DNA of 64,000 nucleotides from Clostridiales bacterium (GCA_003559095.1 PWMW01000043.1:1-64000); one strand, 5' to 3'. Counted from the first letter of the stretch, positions 45,135 through 54,164 are shown. Made by a program: numbers and translations. Notes: a model not told the origin generated them from the letters alone.

Positions 45135-46256
45135 ATGGCCAAAGTGACACTAGAGAATGTCACCAAACATTTCGGTAATGTTACGGCAGTGCATGAAGCC
45201 AATTTGGAGATCAAAGACAAAGAGTTTATCGTGCTTGTGGGTCCCTCGGGCTGTGGGAAATCCACAACGCTGCGGATGGTGGCGGGACTTGAGGAGATCA
45301 CCAGCGGGAATATTTTCATCGGTGAAACTCTCGTGAACGATGTTCCGCCCAAGGACAGAGACATCGCCATGGTATTCCAGAACTATGCCTTGTATCCCCA
45401 TATGGATGTTTACAACAATATGGCCTTTGGTTTGAAGCTTCGCAAATTCCCCAAAGCCGAAATTGACAACCGGGTCAAAGACGCCGCCCGCATATTGGGC
45501 ATCGAAAATCTTTTGGATCGCAAACCCAAAGCCCTGTCCGGTGGTCAACGGCAGCGTGTAGCTTTGGGTCGAGCCATTGTGCGAGAGCCGAAGGTATTCT
45601 TGATGGACGAGCCTCTTTCCAACTTGGATGCCAAACTGCGCGTCCAGATGCGCGCTGAGTTGAGTAAGCTGCATAACCGTCTGCAGACGACGGTCATCTA
45701 CGTAACCCATGACCAAACAGAAGCCATGACCATGGGCGATCGTATTGTTGTTATGAAAGATGGACTGATCCAGCAGGTGGGAGCGCCTCTGGAGATCTAT
45801 AATAACCCCAACAACATCTTTGTGGCTGGCTTCATCGGCAGCCCCGCCATGAACTTCATGGATGCCACTCTCCGCAAGAATGGCGAAGGATATCTGGTTG
45901 AAAACAAGTCTGGTAATGTGCGGCTGCGGGTCCCCAAGGAGCGGGAGAGCTACTTTAAGGATCTGAGTTCGTATGTGGACAAAGAAGTCGTGTTCGGCAT
46001 TCGGCCGGAGGACATCGAAGACTACGATGTGGCCGAAGAGGCGAAGGAAGAGTTTACTGTAGAGGCCGGGGTGGATGTTACAGAGCCCATGGGAGCAGAG
46101 ATCTATCTCTACTTGAATTTTGGAGATGATACAACTTTCATTGCCCGGGTGAGCGCCCATTCCACAGCCAAAGACGGTGAACGGCACAAGGTGCTGTTTG
46201 ACATGCGGAAGGTTCAACTGTTCGACCGCAATAGTGAGGAGTCACTACGCAAATAG
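45135..46256 (+). CDS. MsmX/UgpC-type carbohydrate ABC transporter ATP-binding protein (copy 2)
   Basis: CUT1 sugar importer ATPase, 373 aa. Walker [10 protein letters not shown] (~38), Q-loop [12 protein letters not shown], signature [15 protein letters not shown], Walker [15 protein letters not shown]-loop THDQTEAMT, and C-terminal TOBE region ([13 protein letters not shown]). The first ~245 residues differ from copy 1 at only scattered sites, while the C-terminal regulatory part has diverged. No transporter partners in the window. It has its own promoter and terminator. Confidence 0.93.
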   Translation: MAKVTLENVTKHFGNVTAVHEANLEIKDKEFIVLVGPSGCGKSTTLRMVAGLEEITSGNIFIGETLVNDVPPKDRDIAMVFQNYALYPHMDVYNNMAFGLKLRKFPKAEIDNRVKDAARILGIENLLDRKPKALSGGQRQRVALGRAIVREPKVFLMDEPLSNLDAKLRVQMRAELSKLHNRLQTTVIYVTHDQTEAMTMGDRIVVMKDGLIQQVGAPLEIYNNPNNIFVAGFIGSPAMNFMDATLRKNGEGYLVENKSGNVRLRVPKERESYFKDLSSYVDKEVVFGIRPEDIEDYDVAEEAKEEFTVEAGVDVTEPMGAEIYLYLNFGDDTTFIARVSAHSTAKDGERHKVLFDMRKVQLFDRNSEESLRK

Positions 46257-46266
46257 GTTTTCAGCA

Positions 46267-46303
46267 GGGGCAGCACCGCAGAATAGGTGCTGCCCCTTGT
46301 CTT
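46267..46303 (+). terminator. Terminator of ABC ATPase copy 2
   Basis: Perfect 11-bp stem GGGGCAGCACC / GGTGCTGCCCC with an 8-nt loop, followed by TTGTCTT. The T tract is interrupted but the stem is strong. Confidence 0.8.
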
Positions 46304-46395
46304 CGTTGCAGGAGTTTTCCGGAAAACGTGGAATACCGATTGTGTTTGCCAAAACCAGGGTATATGGAAATTTTCGGAAGAGGAGTCGTTGCTGC

Positions 46396-47370
46396 ATGCC
46401 GGGACGCTACGCCATCGGAGTGGATTTGGGCGGAACGAAGATTGCCACGGGGATTACGGACTTATCGGGGAATATGGTGGCCAGGCGGTTTGTGGCCACG
46501 GATGCAGCCTCTGGCGAGGCGGTGGTTATTGCCAGAATTATGCGGTCCATCCATGATATTATAAAAGAAGCCAAAGTGTCTAATGAAGAAGTGGCCGGGA
46601 TTGGCATCTGCTGTCCCGGACCTTTGAATCCCGAAACCGGCGTGGTGATCTTTGCCCCAAACCTGGGCTGGAATCACGTACCTATTGTGGCCCACATTGT
46701 GGAGGAGTTTGGTATTCCCACGTATCTGGAGAATGATGCCAATGCTGCGGCGTTGGCGGAAAAATGGTTTGGAGCGGGTCGGGATGTTCAGAGTTTGCTG
46801 TATGTAACGGTCTCCACAGGTGTGGGCGGCGGCATTATTCTCAACGGCGACATCTATCGGGGGCGCAACCACATGGCGGGTGAGATCGGCCACGCCATTG
46901 TCCAGCCAGAAGGCGGTGAGCGCTGCGGTTGCGGTCAGTACGGCTGCCTGGAAACCATTGCATCGGGAACAGCCATCGGTCGCCGCGCCCGAGAGGTGGT
47001 GCAGGCAGGTGGTGGCCAACGCATGTTGGAGTTGGCAGGGTCCAGTGAGGCCATAACCGCAAGAACGGTGGCCGATGCTGCAGCTGATGGTGACGCAGAT
47101 GCCAAGGCCGTTCTGGAACGGGCCTTTTTGTACTTAGGAACCTTTATCGTCAACATGCTCAATGTCTTGAATGTGGAGAAGATTGTCATTGGCGGCGGTG
47201 TCAGCAAACTGGGTGAGAGCCTGTTCGTACCGGTCCGCCGCGTTGTGGATGATAAGATGTCCGATGTCCCGGCTAAGTACACGCCCATTGTTCCTGCCGA
47301 AACCGGCGACAGTGTAGGTATTCTTGGTGCCGTGGGTTTGGTGGTAAAGGCTGAAGTTAGGGTCGGATAG
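46396..47370 (+). CDS. ROK family sugar kinase (glucokinase-like)
   Basis: Cytoplasmic ATP-dependent sugar kinase, 324 aa. ATP-binding GVDLGGTKI at the N terminus, LENDANAAALAE with the catalytic Asp, TVSTGVGGGI, and the ROK zinc motif CGCGQYGCLETIASG (~180-195). No N-terminal HTH, so an enzyme and not a repressor; glucokinase is most likely, though other hexoses are possible. ATG 46396 follows AGAGGAG; the track start is in the previous gene. Fits a sugar-uptake neighbourhood. Confidence 0.9.
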   Translation: MPGRYAIGVDLGGTKIATGITDLSGNMVARRFVATDAASGEAVVIARIMRSIHDIIKEAKVSNEEVAGIGICCPGPLNPETGVVIFAPNLGWNHVPIVAHIVEEFGIPTYLENDANAAALAEKWFGAGRDVQSLLYVTVSTGVGGGIILNGDIYRGRNHMAGEIGHAIVQPEGGERCGCGQYGCLETIASGTAIGRRAREVVQAGGGQRMLELAGSSEAITARTVADAAADGDADAKAVLERAFLYLGTFIVNMLNVLNVEKIVIGGGVSKLGESLFVPVRRVVDDKMSDVPAKYTPIVPAETGDSVGILGAVGLVVKAEVRVG

Positions 47371-47392
47371 ACATCAGTGCCGGGACGGAAGA

Positions 47393-47417
47393 ACACCCCT
47401 CAACACTTGAGGGGTGT
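47393..47417. terminator. Inverted repeat between ROK kinase and XRE regulator
   Basis: Perfect 10-bp stem ACACCCCTCA / TGAGGGGTGT with an ACACT loop between two convergent genes. No good T tract on either strand; a likely but weak bidirectional terminator. Confidence 0.55.
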
Positions 47418-47434
47418 CCGTAATCTCCGGGGCT

Positions 47435-48133
47435 TCAAAAAATGCCATGGTCTTTGGCGCGGCTTACTTCCTCGTACCACTCCACACCCTGCAGCAGGTC
47501 GATCAGCTCCGGTGTGGCATCGTGCCCGGCCTGGGACTGAATAAGAGTCAGCAGATAGTGATGGAGATCTTCCACTTCCCGTTTGCCGAACATGGACTCC
47601 AGCTGTTCCTGCGTGCTGTCATAGGCGTCGCTGTCTTCCATGGCTTGGTAGGCATCAAGCTGCAGGAGCAAGAGCCGCAGTTTCCAGTAGGCACTGCTGT
47701 ACCGAAGACCGCTCTGAACAGCCGCCACGGTGTCCTGAAAGCGTTTTTGTTTGAACAGAACTTTCGCAGACATATAATGCAGTTCTGGACTAGGAGGAAT
47801 CTCCAACGTTGGAGCATCCCCGCTGACCAGACAACCCACTAAGTGCCGCAGGACTCTCGTGGTGGGCAGGTCGGGTAATCGATCTAGATAGTTGTTGCAG
47901 AGTTTGGGATAGAACAGGGTAGCCTTGGCCGCCCGCAGCAGATGATGATCACCGATAAGATCGCCAACTGTTGTATCCAGCCGGTCTGCCAGCTTTTGAA
48001 GGGTTTCCAGCGGTGGAATCACCTTACCCAACTCAATCTGGGATACATAACTGCGCGTCCAGGTTTCACCGGCCAACTCCTGCTGGCTCAAGCGCATCTG
48101 CTTTCGGCGCAGCCGAATTTTTTGACCTATCAT
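47435..48133 (-). CDS. XRE-family regulator with TPR-like C-terminal region
   Basis: Cytoplasmic regulator, 232 aa. N-terminal XRE helix-turn-helix (~3-60; IGQKIRLRRKQMRLSQQELAG and YVSQIELGKVIPPLETL). The C-terminal ~150 residues are helical repeats resembling TPR (HYMSAKVLFKQKRFQDTVAAVQSGL), as in Rgg/PlcR-type peptide-sensing regulators and SinR-like proteins. ATG 48133 is preferred for the AGAGAGGG site. Target genes and ligand unknown; it is divergent from mazEF. Confidence 0.82.
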   Translation of the reverse strand: MIGQKIRLRRKQMRLSQQELAGETWTRSYVSQIELGKVIPPLETLQKLADRLDTTVGDLIGDHHLLRAAKATLFYPKLCNNYLDRLPDLPTTRVLRHLVGCLVSGDAPTLEIPPSPELHYMSAKVLFKQKRFQDTVAAVQSGLRYSSAYWKLRLLLLQLDAYQAMEDSDAYDSTQEQLESMFGKREVEDLHHYLLTLIQSQAGHDATPELIDLLQGVEWYEEVSRAKDHGIF

Positions 48134-48323
48134 GGTTAACACCCTCTCTGAATTGGTGGAAATTTATGTTAAGTCTAACCCCAGATTACCATAAATCCTG
48201 CAAAACCTCAAGTCACCAGTAATTCAGCGGTGAATGATCTGATTCTGTAGAAAAATCCCAGAAATCAGGATAAAATACGTGTACATGCAGTTTCAAGTCT
48301 TATTGTGCCCCCAGCTTCAGCGG

Positions 48324-48353
48324 TTGACATGGCCGCGAACAACAACGTATAAT
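48324..48353 (+). promoter_or_regulatory. Consensus sigma-A promoter of ndoAI-ndoA
   Basis: Perfect TTGACA (48324-48329) and perfect TATAAT (48348-48353) separated by 18 bp. Such a strong promoter suits an autorepressed toxin-antitoxin operon. Confidence 0.85.
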
Positions 48354-48390
48354 AGGGTTAAGATTGTTCTTCACAAAGAGGTGAATCGGA

Positions 48391-48660
48391 GTGGCGGATT
48401 CCACGGACATTTTGGTAAGTCTCCCCAAACAGCTGCTATCTGAACTGGATAAGATCGTTCATGAGCAGAAGTGCAGCCGCAGTCAGTGTGTCCAGGAGGC
48501 CATGCAGATGTATGTTATGGATAGGAAAAAGGTAATTTTGCGCGAACAACTTAAGAATGGCTACCAGAGCATGGCTGCCCTCAATTTGGTGCTGGCTGAG
48601 GAAGGCCCCGATGAAGATTCCTTCTATTACTATGAGTGTGGCGCATCGGAGGGGGATTAA
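48391..48660 (+). CDS. ndoAI: MazE-type antitoxin EndoAI
   Basis: Antitoxin, 89 aa, partner of the downstream RNase. N-terminal ribbon-helix-helix DNA-binding fold (ILVSLPKQLLSELDKIVHEQKCSRSQCVQEAM, ~7-40). The C-terminal acidic tail (EEGPDEDSFYYYECG) should cap the toxin. Abuts the toxin gene directly. Same arrangement as B. subtilis ndoAI-ndoA; likely represses its own promoter. Confidence 0.9.
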   Translation: MADSTDILVSLPKQLLSELDKIVHEQKCSRSQCVQEAMQMYVMDRKKVILREQLKNGYQSMAALNLVLAEEGPDEDSFYYYECGASEGD

Positions 48661-49014
48661 GTGCAGCAGGTGATGCGTGGCGACGTATTCTACGCTAACT
48701 TAAATCCAGTTGTTGGCTCAGAACAGGGTGGTGTTCGTCCTGTTCTAGTTCTGCAGAACAATATTGGCAACAAATACAGCCCTACGACCATAGTCGCCGC
48801 CATTACATCGAAGATCAAAAAGGCCAAACTGCCGACCCATGTTGAGCTGGAAGCAGGGCAATTTGATCTGGACAAGGATTCCGTTATCCTTCTGGAGCAG
48901 ATTCGGACCATCGACAAGCGCCGTCTGAAAGAAAAGATCGCTCACTTGGATGGCGAGACCATGGATGCCATCGATGAAGCACTGCAGATCAGCCTCGGTC
49001 TTGTGGATATTTAG
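48661..49014 (+). CDS. ndoA: MazF-type endoribonuclease toxin EndoA
   Basis: Sequence-specific mRNA interferase, 117 aa, which in Bacillus cuts at UACAU-type sites. Family signature [28 protein letters not shown] at the N terminus with the catalytic Arg region, [12 protein letters not shown] with the catalytic Thr, and [18 protein letters not shown] 48661 is behind GGAGGGGG; ATG 48673 would also retain the fold. Followed by its own terminator. Confidence 0.95.
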   Translation: MQQVMRGDVFYANLNPVVGSEQGGVRPVLVLQNNIGNKYSPTTIVAAITSKIKKAKLPTHVELEAGQFDLDKDSVILLEQIRTIDKRRLKEKIAHLDGETMDAIDEALQISLGLVDI

Positions 49015-49034
49015 CCCGTATGGGCTTTTTTCTT
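49013..49034 (+). terminator. Terminator of ndoAI-ndoA
   Basis: Short AGCCC / GGGCT stem with a GTAT loop and a long T tract (TTTTTTCTTTT), overlapping the end of the toxin stop codon. Confidence 0.75.
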
Positions 49035-49157
49035 TTGTATTGTTAGAGGAGTTGTCTTAATGAGCTGAGAACTACTATCTTGGAGTAGATTTCTCGCTTC
49101 GCTGTCTTACGGGGCTGTCAACTAGTTCTGCGGAGCCACTGGAAACTGAGGTGAATC

Positions 49158-49877
49158 ATGCAGCCGATCATTGCCATTCCCCTCTGCCACGATTGGCAGG
49201 GCGCTGGGAAATTTTACATGCACCAGCCCTATGTGGATCGTATTCTTGCAGCCGGCGGAATTCCTCTGATGATGCCGTTCCTTAACAGTGAACAGCTGCG
49301 GCAGGTGTTGGCTGGTGTCCACGGTGTTTTGCTGCCCGGCGGGATCGATATTGACGCATCGCTTTTTGGCCAAGAGCCACACCCACAATGCGGAGAGATC
49401 AACCCGCTGTGGGATGCAATGGACGTGGCCACCATCCGGCAGGCACGCCAAAACGAGCTGCCCGTATTCGCTATCTGCCGGGGGATACAGATTCTCAATG
49501 TTGCCCTAGGCGGTACCCTAGTGCAGGACATCCCCTCGCAGATTCCCCGCGCCATCAAGCATTCCCAGCAAGCACCCCGCTGGCACGGGACCCATGGAGT
49601 AAGCATCAACAGCCAAGGGATCTTGTCCCGTCTGCTGGGGAACGCTTCGGTGATGGTCAACTCTTTCCATCACCAAGCAGTGGGAATGGTAGCGCCTGGA
49701 TTCGCTGCCACGGCTTACGCCGCCGATGGGGTGATTGAAGGAATTGAGTCCATCACAGGTTCGTTCGCTCTTGGGGTTCAGTGGCATCCAGAGTTGATGG
49801 TGGAGCAGCATCCGAACATGCAGTGTCTGTTCAACGAGTTCGTAGCACAGGCCAAGCTGAGAGCAGAAAGAAGGTAA
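49158..49877 (+). CDS. Gamma-glutamyl-gamma-aminobutyrate hydrolase family peptidase (C26)
   Basis: Class I glutamine amidotransferase-like hydrolase, 239 aa, cutting gamma-glutamyl amide bonds. PGGIDIDASLFGQ, nucleophile elbow FAICRGIQILNVALGGTLVQD (Cys ~102), NSFHHQAV and GVQWHPE (His-Glu). Resembles PuuD, but no putrescine genes are nearby. First of a four-gene hydrolase run; ATG behind TGAGGTGAATC. Substrate could be gamma-glutamyl peptides, including wall-derived ones. Confidence 0.88.
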   Translation: MQPIIAIPLCHDWQGAGKFYMHQPYVDRILAAGGIPLMMPFLNSEQLRQVLAGVHGVLLPGGIDIDASLFGQEPHPQCGEINPLWDAMDVATIRQARQNELPVFAICRGIQILNVALGGTLVQDIPSQIPRAIKHSQQAPRWHGTHGVSINSQGILSRLLGNASVMVNSFHHQAVGMVAPGFAATAYAADGVIEGIESITGSFALGVQWHPELMVEQHPNMQCLFNEFVAQAKLRAERR

Positions 49878-49881
49878 GCCC

Positions 49882-50883
49882 GTGGCGGAAATCTTGGCGC
49901 ATGTGTACAGAGGAACTCTGGTGGAAAGCCTTCACCGTGGTGATTGGGTGATCACCGATGGCCAAGGCCGTGTAATTCACAACCAGGGAAATCCCACAAA
50001 AGTCACATATTGGCGTTCTTCGGCGAAGCCATTCCAAGCGCTGCCCGTGATTGAAAGTGGCGCCTACGATGGCTTCGGCCTTAACCCCGAGGAGCTAGCA
50101 GTGATGTGTGCTTCCCACAGCGGTGAAGTGCATCACGTGCGGGCAGTGCAATCCATTCTCGACAAAATCGGCCTTGATGCCAGCTATCTGCAGTGCGGTA
50201 TTCATCCACCGGTATATCGTCCGGCGGCGGAGGCATTGACAGCTGCAGGCAGCCAACCTTCGGAACTTCACAGCAACTGCTCCGGCAAACACAGCGGCAT
50301 GCTGGCGCTGTGTCAGCACTATGGCTGGGATTTACAGACATATCTCGATCCTGCTCACCCCCTGCAGCAGTTGACATTGGGTGTGGTGGCCGACGTAACG
50401 GCTGTGGACCGTGACGATGTGATCATCGGTGTGGATGGCTGTGGTGTTCCCGTGTTCGGACTGCCCCTAACTGGGATGGCCAGGGCTTGGGCCCACTTGG
50501 CGGCTCCCAATTACCAAGTATCTGGTCTACGGCGGGCAGCGTTGGCACAGGTGGCTGATGCTATGCGCCAGTACCCTCATATGGTGGCGGGTACTGAGCG
50601 GATCTGCACGGACTTGATGACGGGATACGCACCCAAGCGCTTATTGGCCAAGATGGGCGCCGAAGCCGTGTACTGCCTGGGTCTGCCTTTGGAAGGCTGG
50701 GGCTTGGCGCTGAAGATCGAAGACGGCAACGCCCGGGCCATTCCGGAGATCCTGTTGGCCATCCTCGACCAGGTGGGTTACCCAGCACAGGGAATCCCAG
50801 AGCTGGAACATTATATTCCCCTGGTGGTCAGGAACCACCGTCAGAGCGTGATTGGAAAAATCGTACCGGAGGTGCATTTGTGA
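49882..50883 (+). CDS. Asparaginase II family protein (PF06089-type)
   Basis: Putative L-asparaginase of the thermolabile Rhizobium type II family, 333 aa, releasing ammonia from asparagine. Family marks: WRSSAKPFQALPVIESGA, CASHSGEVHHV, NCSGKHSGMLALC (~130) and VDGCGVPVFGLPL. GTG start behind AAGAAGG, four bases after the peptidase gene. Its stop overlaps the next start region. Real specificity of this family in Bacillota is poorly known. Confidence 0.88.
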   Translation: MAEILAHVYRGTLVESLHRGDWVITDGQGRVIHNQGNPTKVTYWRSSAKPFQALPVIESGAYDGFGLNPEELAVMCASHSGEVHHVRAVQSILDKIGLDASYLQCGIHPPVYRPAAEALTAAGSQPSELHSNCSGKHSGMLALCQHYGWDLQTYLDPAHPLQQLTLGVVADVTAVDRDDVIIGVDGCGVPVFGLPLTGMARAWAHLAAPNYQVSGLRRAALAQVADAMRQYPHMVAGTERICTDLMTGYAPKRLLAKMGAEAVYCLGLPLEGWGLALKIEDGNARAIPEILLAILDQVGYPAQGIPELEHYIPLVVRNHRQSVIGKIVPEVHL

Positions 50884-51695
50884 TGAATGTATTTATTTCT
50901 GCCGATTGGGAAGGAATCGCCGGACTGGTCAGTTGGTACCAGGAAAAGGAAGACAACATGCGGGCCCGCAAATTGATGACCGGTGAAGTGAATGCTGCTG
51001 TGGAAGGAGCTTTGGCGGCCGGCGCTTCCCAGATCTTGGTTAATGATTCCCATGGCTCCATGCGCAATATCTTGATCGAGGAGCTGCATCCCCAGGCCCA
51101 GTTGCTCTCTGGGGGCCTCAAGGAACTGAGTATGATGGCTGGCGTTCAGCGAGGCATGGATGCAGCGATCTTTATCGGTTACCATGCCAAAGCGGGAACA
51201 ACCCGGGCCATACTGGATCACACCTACTCGGGCTCCAGTGTCCATGAGTGGCGCATCAACGGACGCCCAGCCGGTGAAACTACGGTCAATGCAGCGGTCG
51301 CCGGCTGTTACGATGTTCCTGTGGTCTTGGTCAGCGGCGACAACAGCCTGCAGGAGGAAGTGGAAACTCTGGGTGCCGTTCATGTTCAGGTTAAAGAGGC
51401 GTTCAGCCGCTATGCTGCCCTGAATGTCCATCCGACTGTGGCACAGGAGCGAATTCGCACGGCCGTTACAAAGGCCCTCGGTCAACTGGAGACCTTCCAA
51501 CCCTTCAAGCCCAGCGCACCTGTTACCCTGGAGTTGGATGTGCCGCGCAGTTCGATGGTGGAAGAGATCCTCTTAATTCCAGGCATGGAGCAGACTGCTG
51601 CGCGTACGGTTGCCTTTACCCACGAGGACTTTCTGGTGGCGTTTAAGGCGATGCTGGCTGCTATTACATTGGCCAATTCGGTGCAGCGCGGCTAG
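50883..51695 (+). CDS. M55 family D-aminopeptidase (DppA-like)
   Basis: Zinc D-aminopeptidase, 270 aa, of the self-compartmentalising DppA family that trims N-terminal D-amino acids such as D-Ala. Metal residues in FISADWEGIAG (Asp/Glu), VNDSHGSM (His, ~58) and FIGYHAKAG (His, ~100). ATG 50883 has 8-nt spacing from GGAGGTG; GTG 50880 is the alternative. In Bacillus DppA belongs to a dipeptide uptake operon for wall peptides; here it accompanies other amide hydrolases. Confidence 0.9.
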   Translation: MNVFISADWEGIAGLVSWYQEKEDNMRARKLMTGEVNAAVEGALAAGASQILVNDSHGSMRNILIEELHPQAQLLSGGLKELSMMAGVQRGMDAAIFIGYHAKAGTTRAILDHTYSGSSVHEWRINGRPAGETTVNAAVAGCYDVPVVLVSGDNSLQEEVETLGAVHVQVKEAFSRYAALNVHPTVAQERIRTAVTKALGQLETFQPFKPSAPVTLELDVPRSSMVEEILLIPGMEQTAARTVAFTHEDFLVAFKAMLAAITLANSVQRG

Positions 51696-51733
51696 TAGTA
51701 CGATAAACTAGAGTCAGAAGGGATGAAGCAAGC

Positions 51734-52876
51734 ATGATTGCGATCACCAATGTTACCCTCTATACCATGACAGGCGGCAGCGAAAAAGGATCATTACTTG
51801 TTGATGATAATGGCACAATCAAGGCCTTGGGCCGCGTCAATATTCCGGAAGGTACAACCATCATTGACGGTGACGGCGGTATTCTTATGCCTGGAATCAT
51901 TGATGCCCACGGCCATGCTGGTGTGGCCGAGGAAGGCCTCGGCTGGGAAGGCAGCGACGTCAATGAAAGCGTAGACCCTATCACGTCCAATCTGCGGGCC
52001 CTTGACGGCATCAACCCAGCAGAGGAAGGTATTGGCGAAGCCCTCGAGGGCGGTGTTACGACCATGTGCGTCGTGCCCGGCAGCGCCAACGTCATTGGCG
52101 GCGAAGGCGTCATTATCCACATGCACGGACGAACCGTGGATGAGATGGTGATCCGCGAATCGGGGGGACTGAAGATCGCCTTTGGCGAGAACCCAAAACG
52201 TGTCTATTCGGGGCAGAAAAAATCTCCTTCAACCAGGATGGCCATTGCTGCGCTGCTGCGGGAGCAGTTGACGAAAGCCAAGAGCTACCAGAAGAAATGG
52301 CAGAATGCCGAACCAGGTAAGGAACCAGACCAAGACCCAAAGATGGACGTTTTGGTGCGGGTATTGAACAAAGAAATTCCCCTGCGGGCCCATGCCCATC
52401 GGGCGGATGACATTATGACAGCTGTGCGCATTGCGGAAGAATTTGATGTGAACATCGTGGTGGAGCACTGTACAGAGGGCCATTTGATCGCTGACATCTT
52501 AGCGGCTAAAGGAATTGCGGCTGTGATTGGACCCACCATGACCACCCGCTCCAAAGTGGAGTTGAAAAACCGCACCTTCAAGACCCTCTTGGCCCTTCAC
52601 GAAGCGGGCGTTAAGTTCGCCCTGACTATGGATCATCCCGTGCTGCATGTGCAGTATCTGCCGTTGGCCGCTGCCTTTGCCGTGAAAGAAGGTCTGCCGC
52701 GGGAAGAGGCCCTCAAGGCTCTGACCATTTACCCTGCGGAGATTCTTGGGATTGACGATCATTACGGCTCCTTGGTTGAAGGCAAGATGGCGGACCTGGT
52801 GCTTTGGGATGGGGATCCGCTGGACATCCAAAGCCGTGTAAAGAGTGTCTTTGTCCACGGTCAGCAGGTCGTGTAA
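51734..52876 (+). CDS. Metal-dependent amidohydrolase
   Basis: Amidohydrolase superfamily enzyme, 380 aa, imidazolonepropionase-like. Beta-sandwich N terminus with GGILMPGIIDAHGHAG carrying HxH (~55-62), further ligands in RAHAHRADD (~216) and IVVEHCTEGH, and the catalytic Asp in ALTMDHPVL. C-terminal GKMADLVLWDGDPLD is typical. No signal peptide. Substrate unknown; cotranscription with peptide hydrolases suggests a peptide or cyclic amide. Ribosome-binding site AGAAGGGATG. Confidence 0.85.
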   Translation: MIAITNVTLYTMTGGSEKGSLLVDDNGTIKALGRVNIPEGTTIIDGDGGILMPGIIDAHGHAGVAEEGLGWEGSDVNESVDPITSNLRALDGINPAEEGIGEALEGGVTTMCVVPGSANVIGGEGVIIHMHGRTVDEMVIRESGGLKIAFGENPKRVYSGQKKSPSTRMAIAALLREQLTKAKSYQKKWQNAEPGKEPDQDPKMDVLVRVLNKEIPLRAHAHRADDIMTAVRIAEEFDVNIVVEHCTEGHLIADILAAKGIAAVIGPTMTTRSKVELKNRTFKTLLALHEAGVKFALTMDHPVLHVQYLPLAAAFAVKEGLPREEALKALTIYPAEILGIDDHYGSLVEGKMADLVLWDGDPLDIQSRVKSVFVHGQQVV

Positions 52877-52921
52877 GAGACGGGCTGGATGCGAGATCAT
52901 GCCCAACGGGGCTGCGCAGCA

Positions 52922-52949
52922 ACGCAGGCGGAGACAGCTCCGCCTGCGT
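52922..52949. terminator. Perfect hairpin after the amidohydrolase gene
   Basis: 12-bp perfect stem ACGCAGGCGGAG / CTCCGCCTGCGT with an ACAG loop, very GC-rich, no T tract. Either a terminator helped by other factors or an mRNA-stabilising element between two operons. Confidence 0.55.
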
Positions 52950-53013
52950 CGTCGCGCTGCATATGCTCCCCGGTGAACAACAGGTTATGCTGCCATAGAA
53001 TGGAGTGGGCCCT

Positions 53014-53487
53014 GTGTGGACGTACATCAGTGAAACGCCAGCCGCAACCATGAAGTTAGGTCAAGAGCTGGGTAAGTTACTGCAGCCGGGAGATTTCTTG
53101 GCTCTCAATGGACAACTGGGTTCGGGAAAGACGTTGTTTGTCAAGGGCTTGGCCACGGGGTTAAACATTAATCCTGAGCTGGTCACCAGTCCCACCTTTG
53201 CCTTCATCCAAGAGTATAGCGGTTCACTGCCGCTGTACCACTTTGACGTATACCGCCTGGATTATCCAGAGCAGCTGGAGGATCTGGGCTACGAAGACTA
53301 TTTCTTCGGGCGAGGCGTGACTGTCGTGGAGTGGGCTGAGCAGGTGGCGGAGTATTGGCCCGGCCAGTATCTTCTAATCCAGTTCGAGAGGATCCATGAT
53401 GACACAAGACGGCTGTGTCTGAAGCCGCATGGTGTCATGATGGAGCAGTGTGTGGCACAGTTGAAGGAGCGGATGCGTGTATGCTGA
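53014..53487 (+). CDS. tsaE: tRNA t6A biosynthesis ATPase TsaE
   Basis: P-loop ATPase, 157 aa, that works with TsaB and TsaD in making t6A37 on ANN-decoding tRNAs. Walker A NGQLGSGKTLFVKG (~30-43), SPTFAFIQEY, LYHFDVYRLD and VVEWAEQ. GTG 53014 has GGAG at proper spacing; the track start 53005 overlaps that site. Overlaps tsaB by 7 bp. Confidence 0.94.
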   Translation: MWTYISETPAATMKLGQELGKLLQPGDFLALNGQLGSGKTLFVKGLATGLNINPELVTSPTFAFIQEYSGSLPLYHFDVYRLDYPEQLEDLGYEDYFFGRGVTVVEWAEQVAEYWPGQYLLIQFERIHDDTRRLCLKPHGVMMEQCVAQLKERMRVC

Positions 53488-54164
53488 CATTGGGAATAGA
53501 CACCTCCACAATGACCGGAGGAGCGGCCTTGGTGGGAGCCCAAGGGTTGGTGGCTGAGTTTGTGCTCAACATTCGGTCGACCCATTCGGAACGTCTACTT
53601 CCGGCCATCGAAACGCTGCTTAACGATGCGCAGCTGGCGTTGGCTGACATTGACGCCTTCGCGGTGGCCACAGGTCCCGGCTCCTTCACGGGGTTGCGCA
53701 TTGGCATGGCTACCGCCAAAGGTTTGGCCTACGCCACGGGGCGGCCGCTCTTGGGTGTGACGGTTCTGGATGCACTGGCTAGGCAGTTTGCTGCTTCGCA
53801 AAGCATCGTAATCCCTTTGATCGACGCTCGCAGGCAGGAGGTCTACGCGCAGCCTTTTGGCGGTGGGCAGGCCCTGTGTGAGCCCTGGAACGTCCCTCTC
53901 GCCACTGTGCTGCAGTGGTGCCAGTCTCGCCAGGAGCCCGTGCTCTTCTGCGGCGACGGAGCGGTGCTTTACGAAGAGCACATTCGTCAAACACTGCCTG
54001 CAGCCATTCTGCCACCGGCCGAACAGCGGCTGCTGCGCAGTTCAGCCGTGGCTGGCCTAGGTCGTGAGCGTCTCCTGCGGGGCGAACAGCATGACGTGAT
54101 GAGTTTGGTGCCGTTTTATATGCGCAAATCGGAGGCGGAGATTCAATGGGATGCCAAGACATAG
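53481..54164 (+). CDS. tsaB: tRNA t6A biosynthesis protein TsaB
   Basis: Non-catalytic ASKHA-fold partner of TsaD, 227 aa. LGIDTSTMTGGAALV at the N terminus, RSTHSERLLPAIETLL, and ATGPGSFTGLRIGMATAKGLA (~65-85), the TsaB signature. Starts inside tsaE and overlaps rimI by 19 bp, so the whole group is translationally coupled. Confidence 0.95.
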   Translation: MLTLGIDTSTMTGGAALVGAQGLVAEFVLNIRSTHSERLLPAIETLLNDAQLALADIDAFAVATGPGSFTGLRIGMATAKGLAYATGRPLLGVTVLDALARQFAASQSIVIPLIDARRQEVYAQPFGGGQALCEPWNVPLATVLQWCQSRQEPVLFCGDGAVLYEEHIRQTLPAAILPPAEQRLLRSSAVAGLGRERLLRGEQHDVMSLVPFYMRKSEAEIQWDAKT

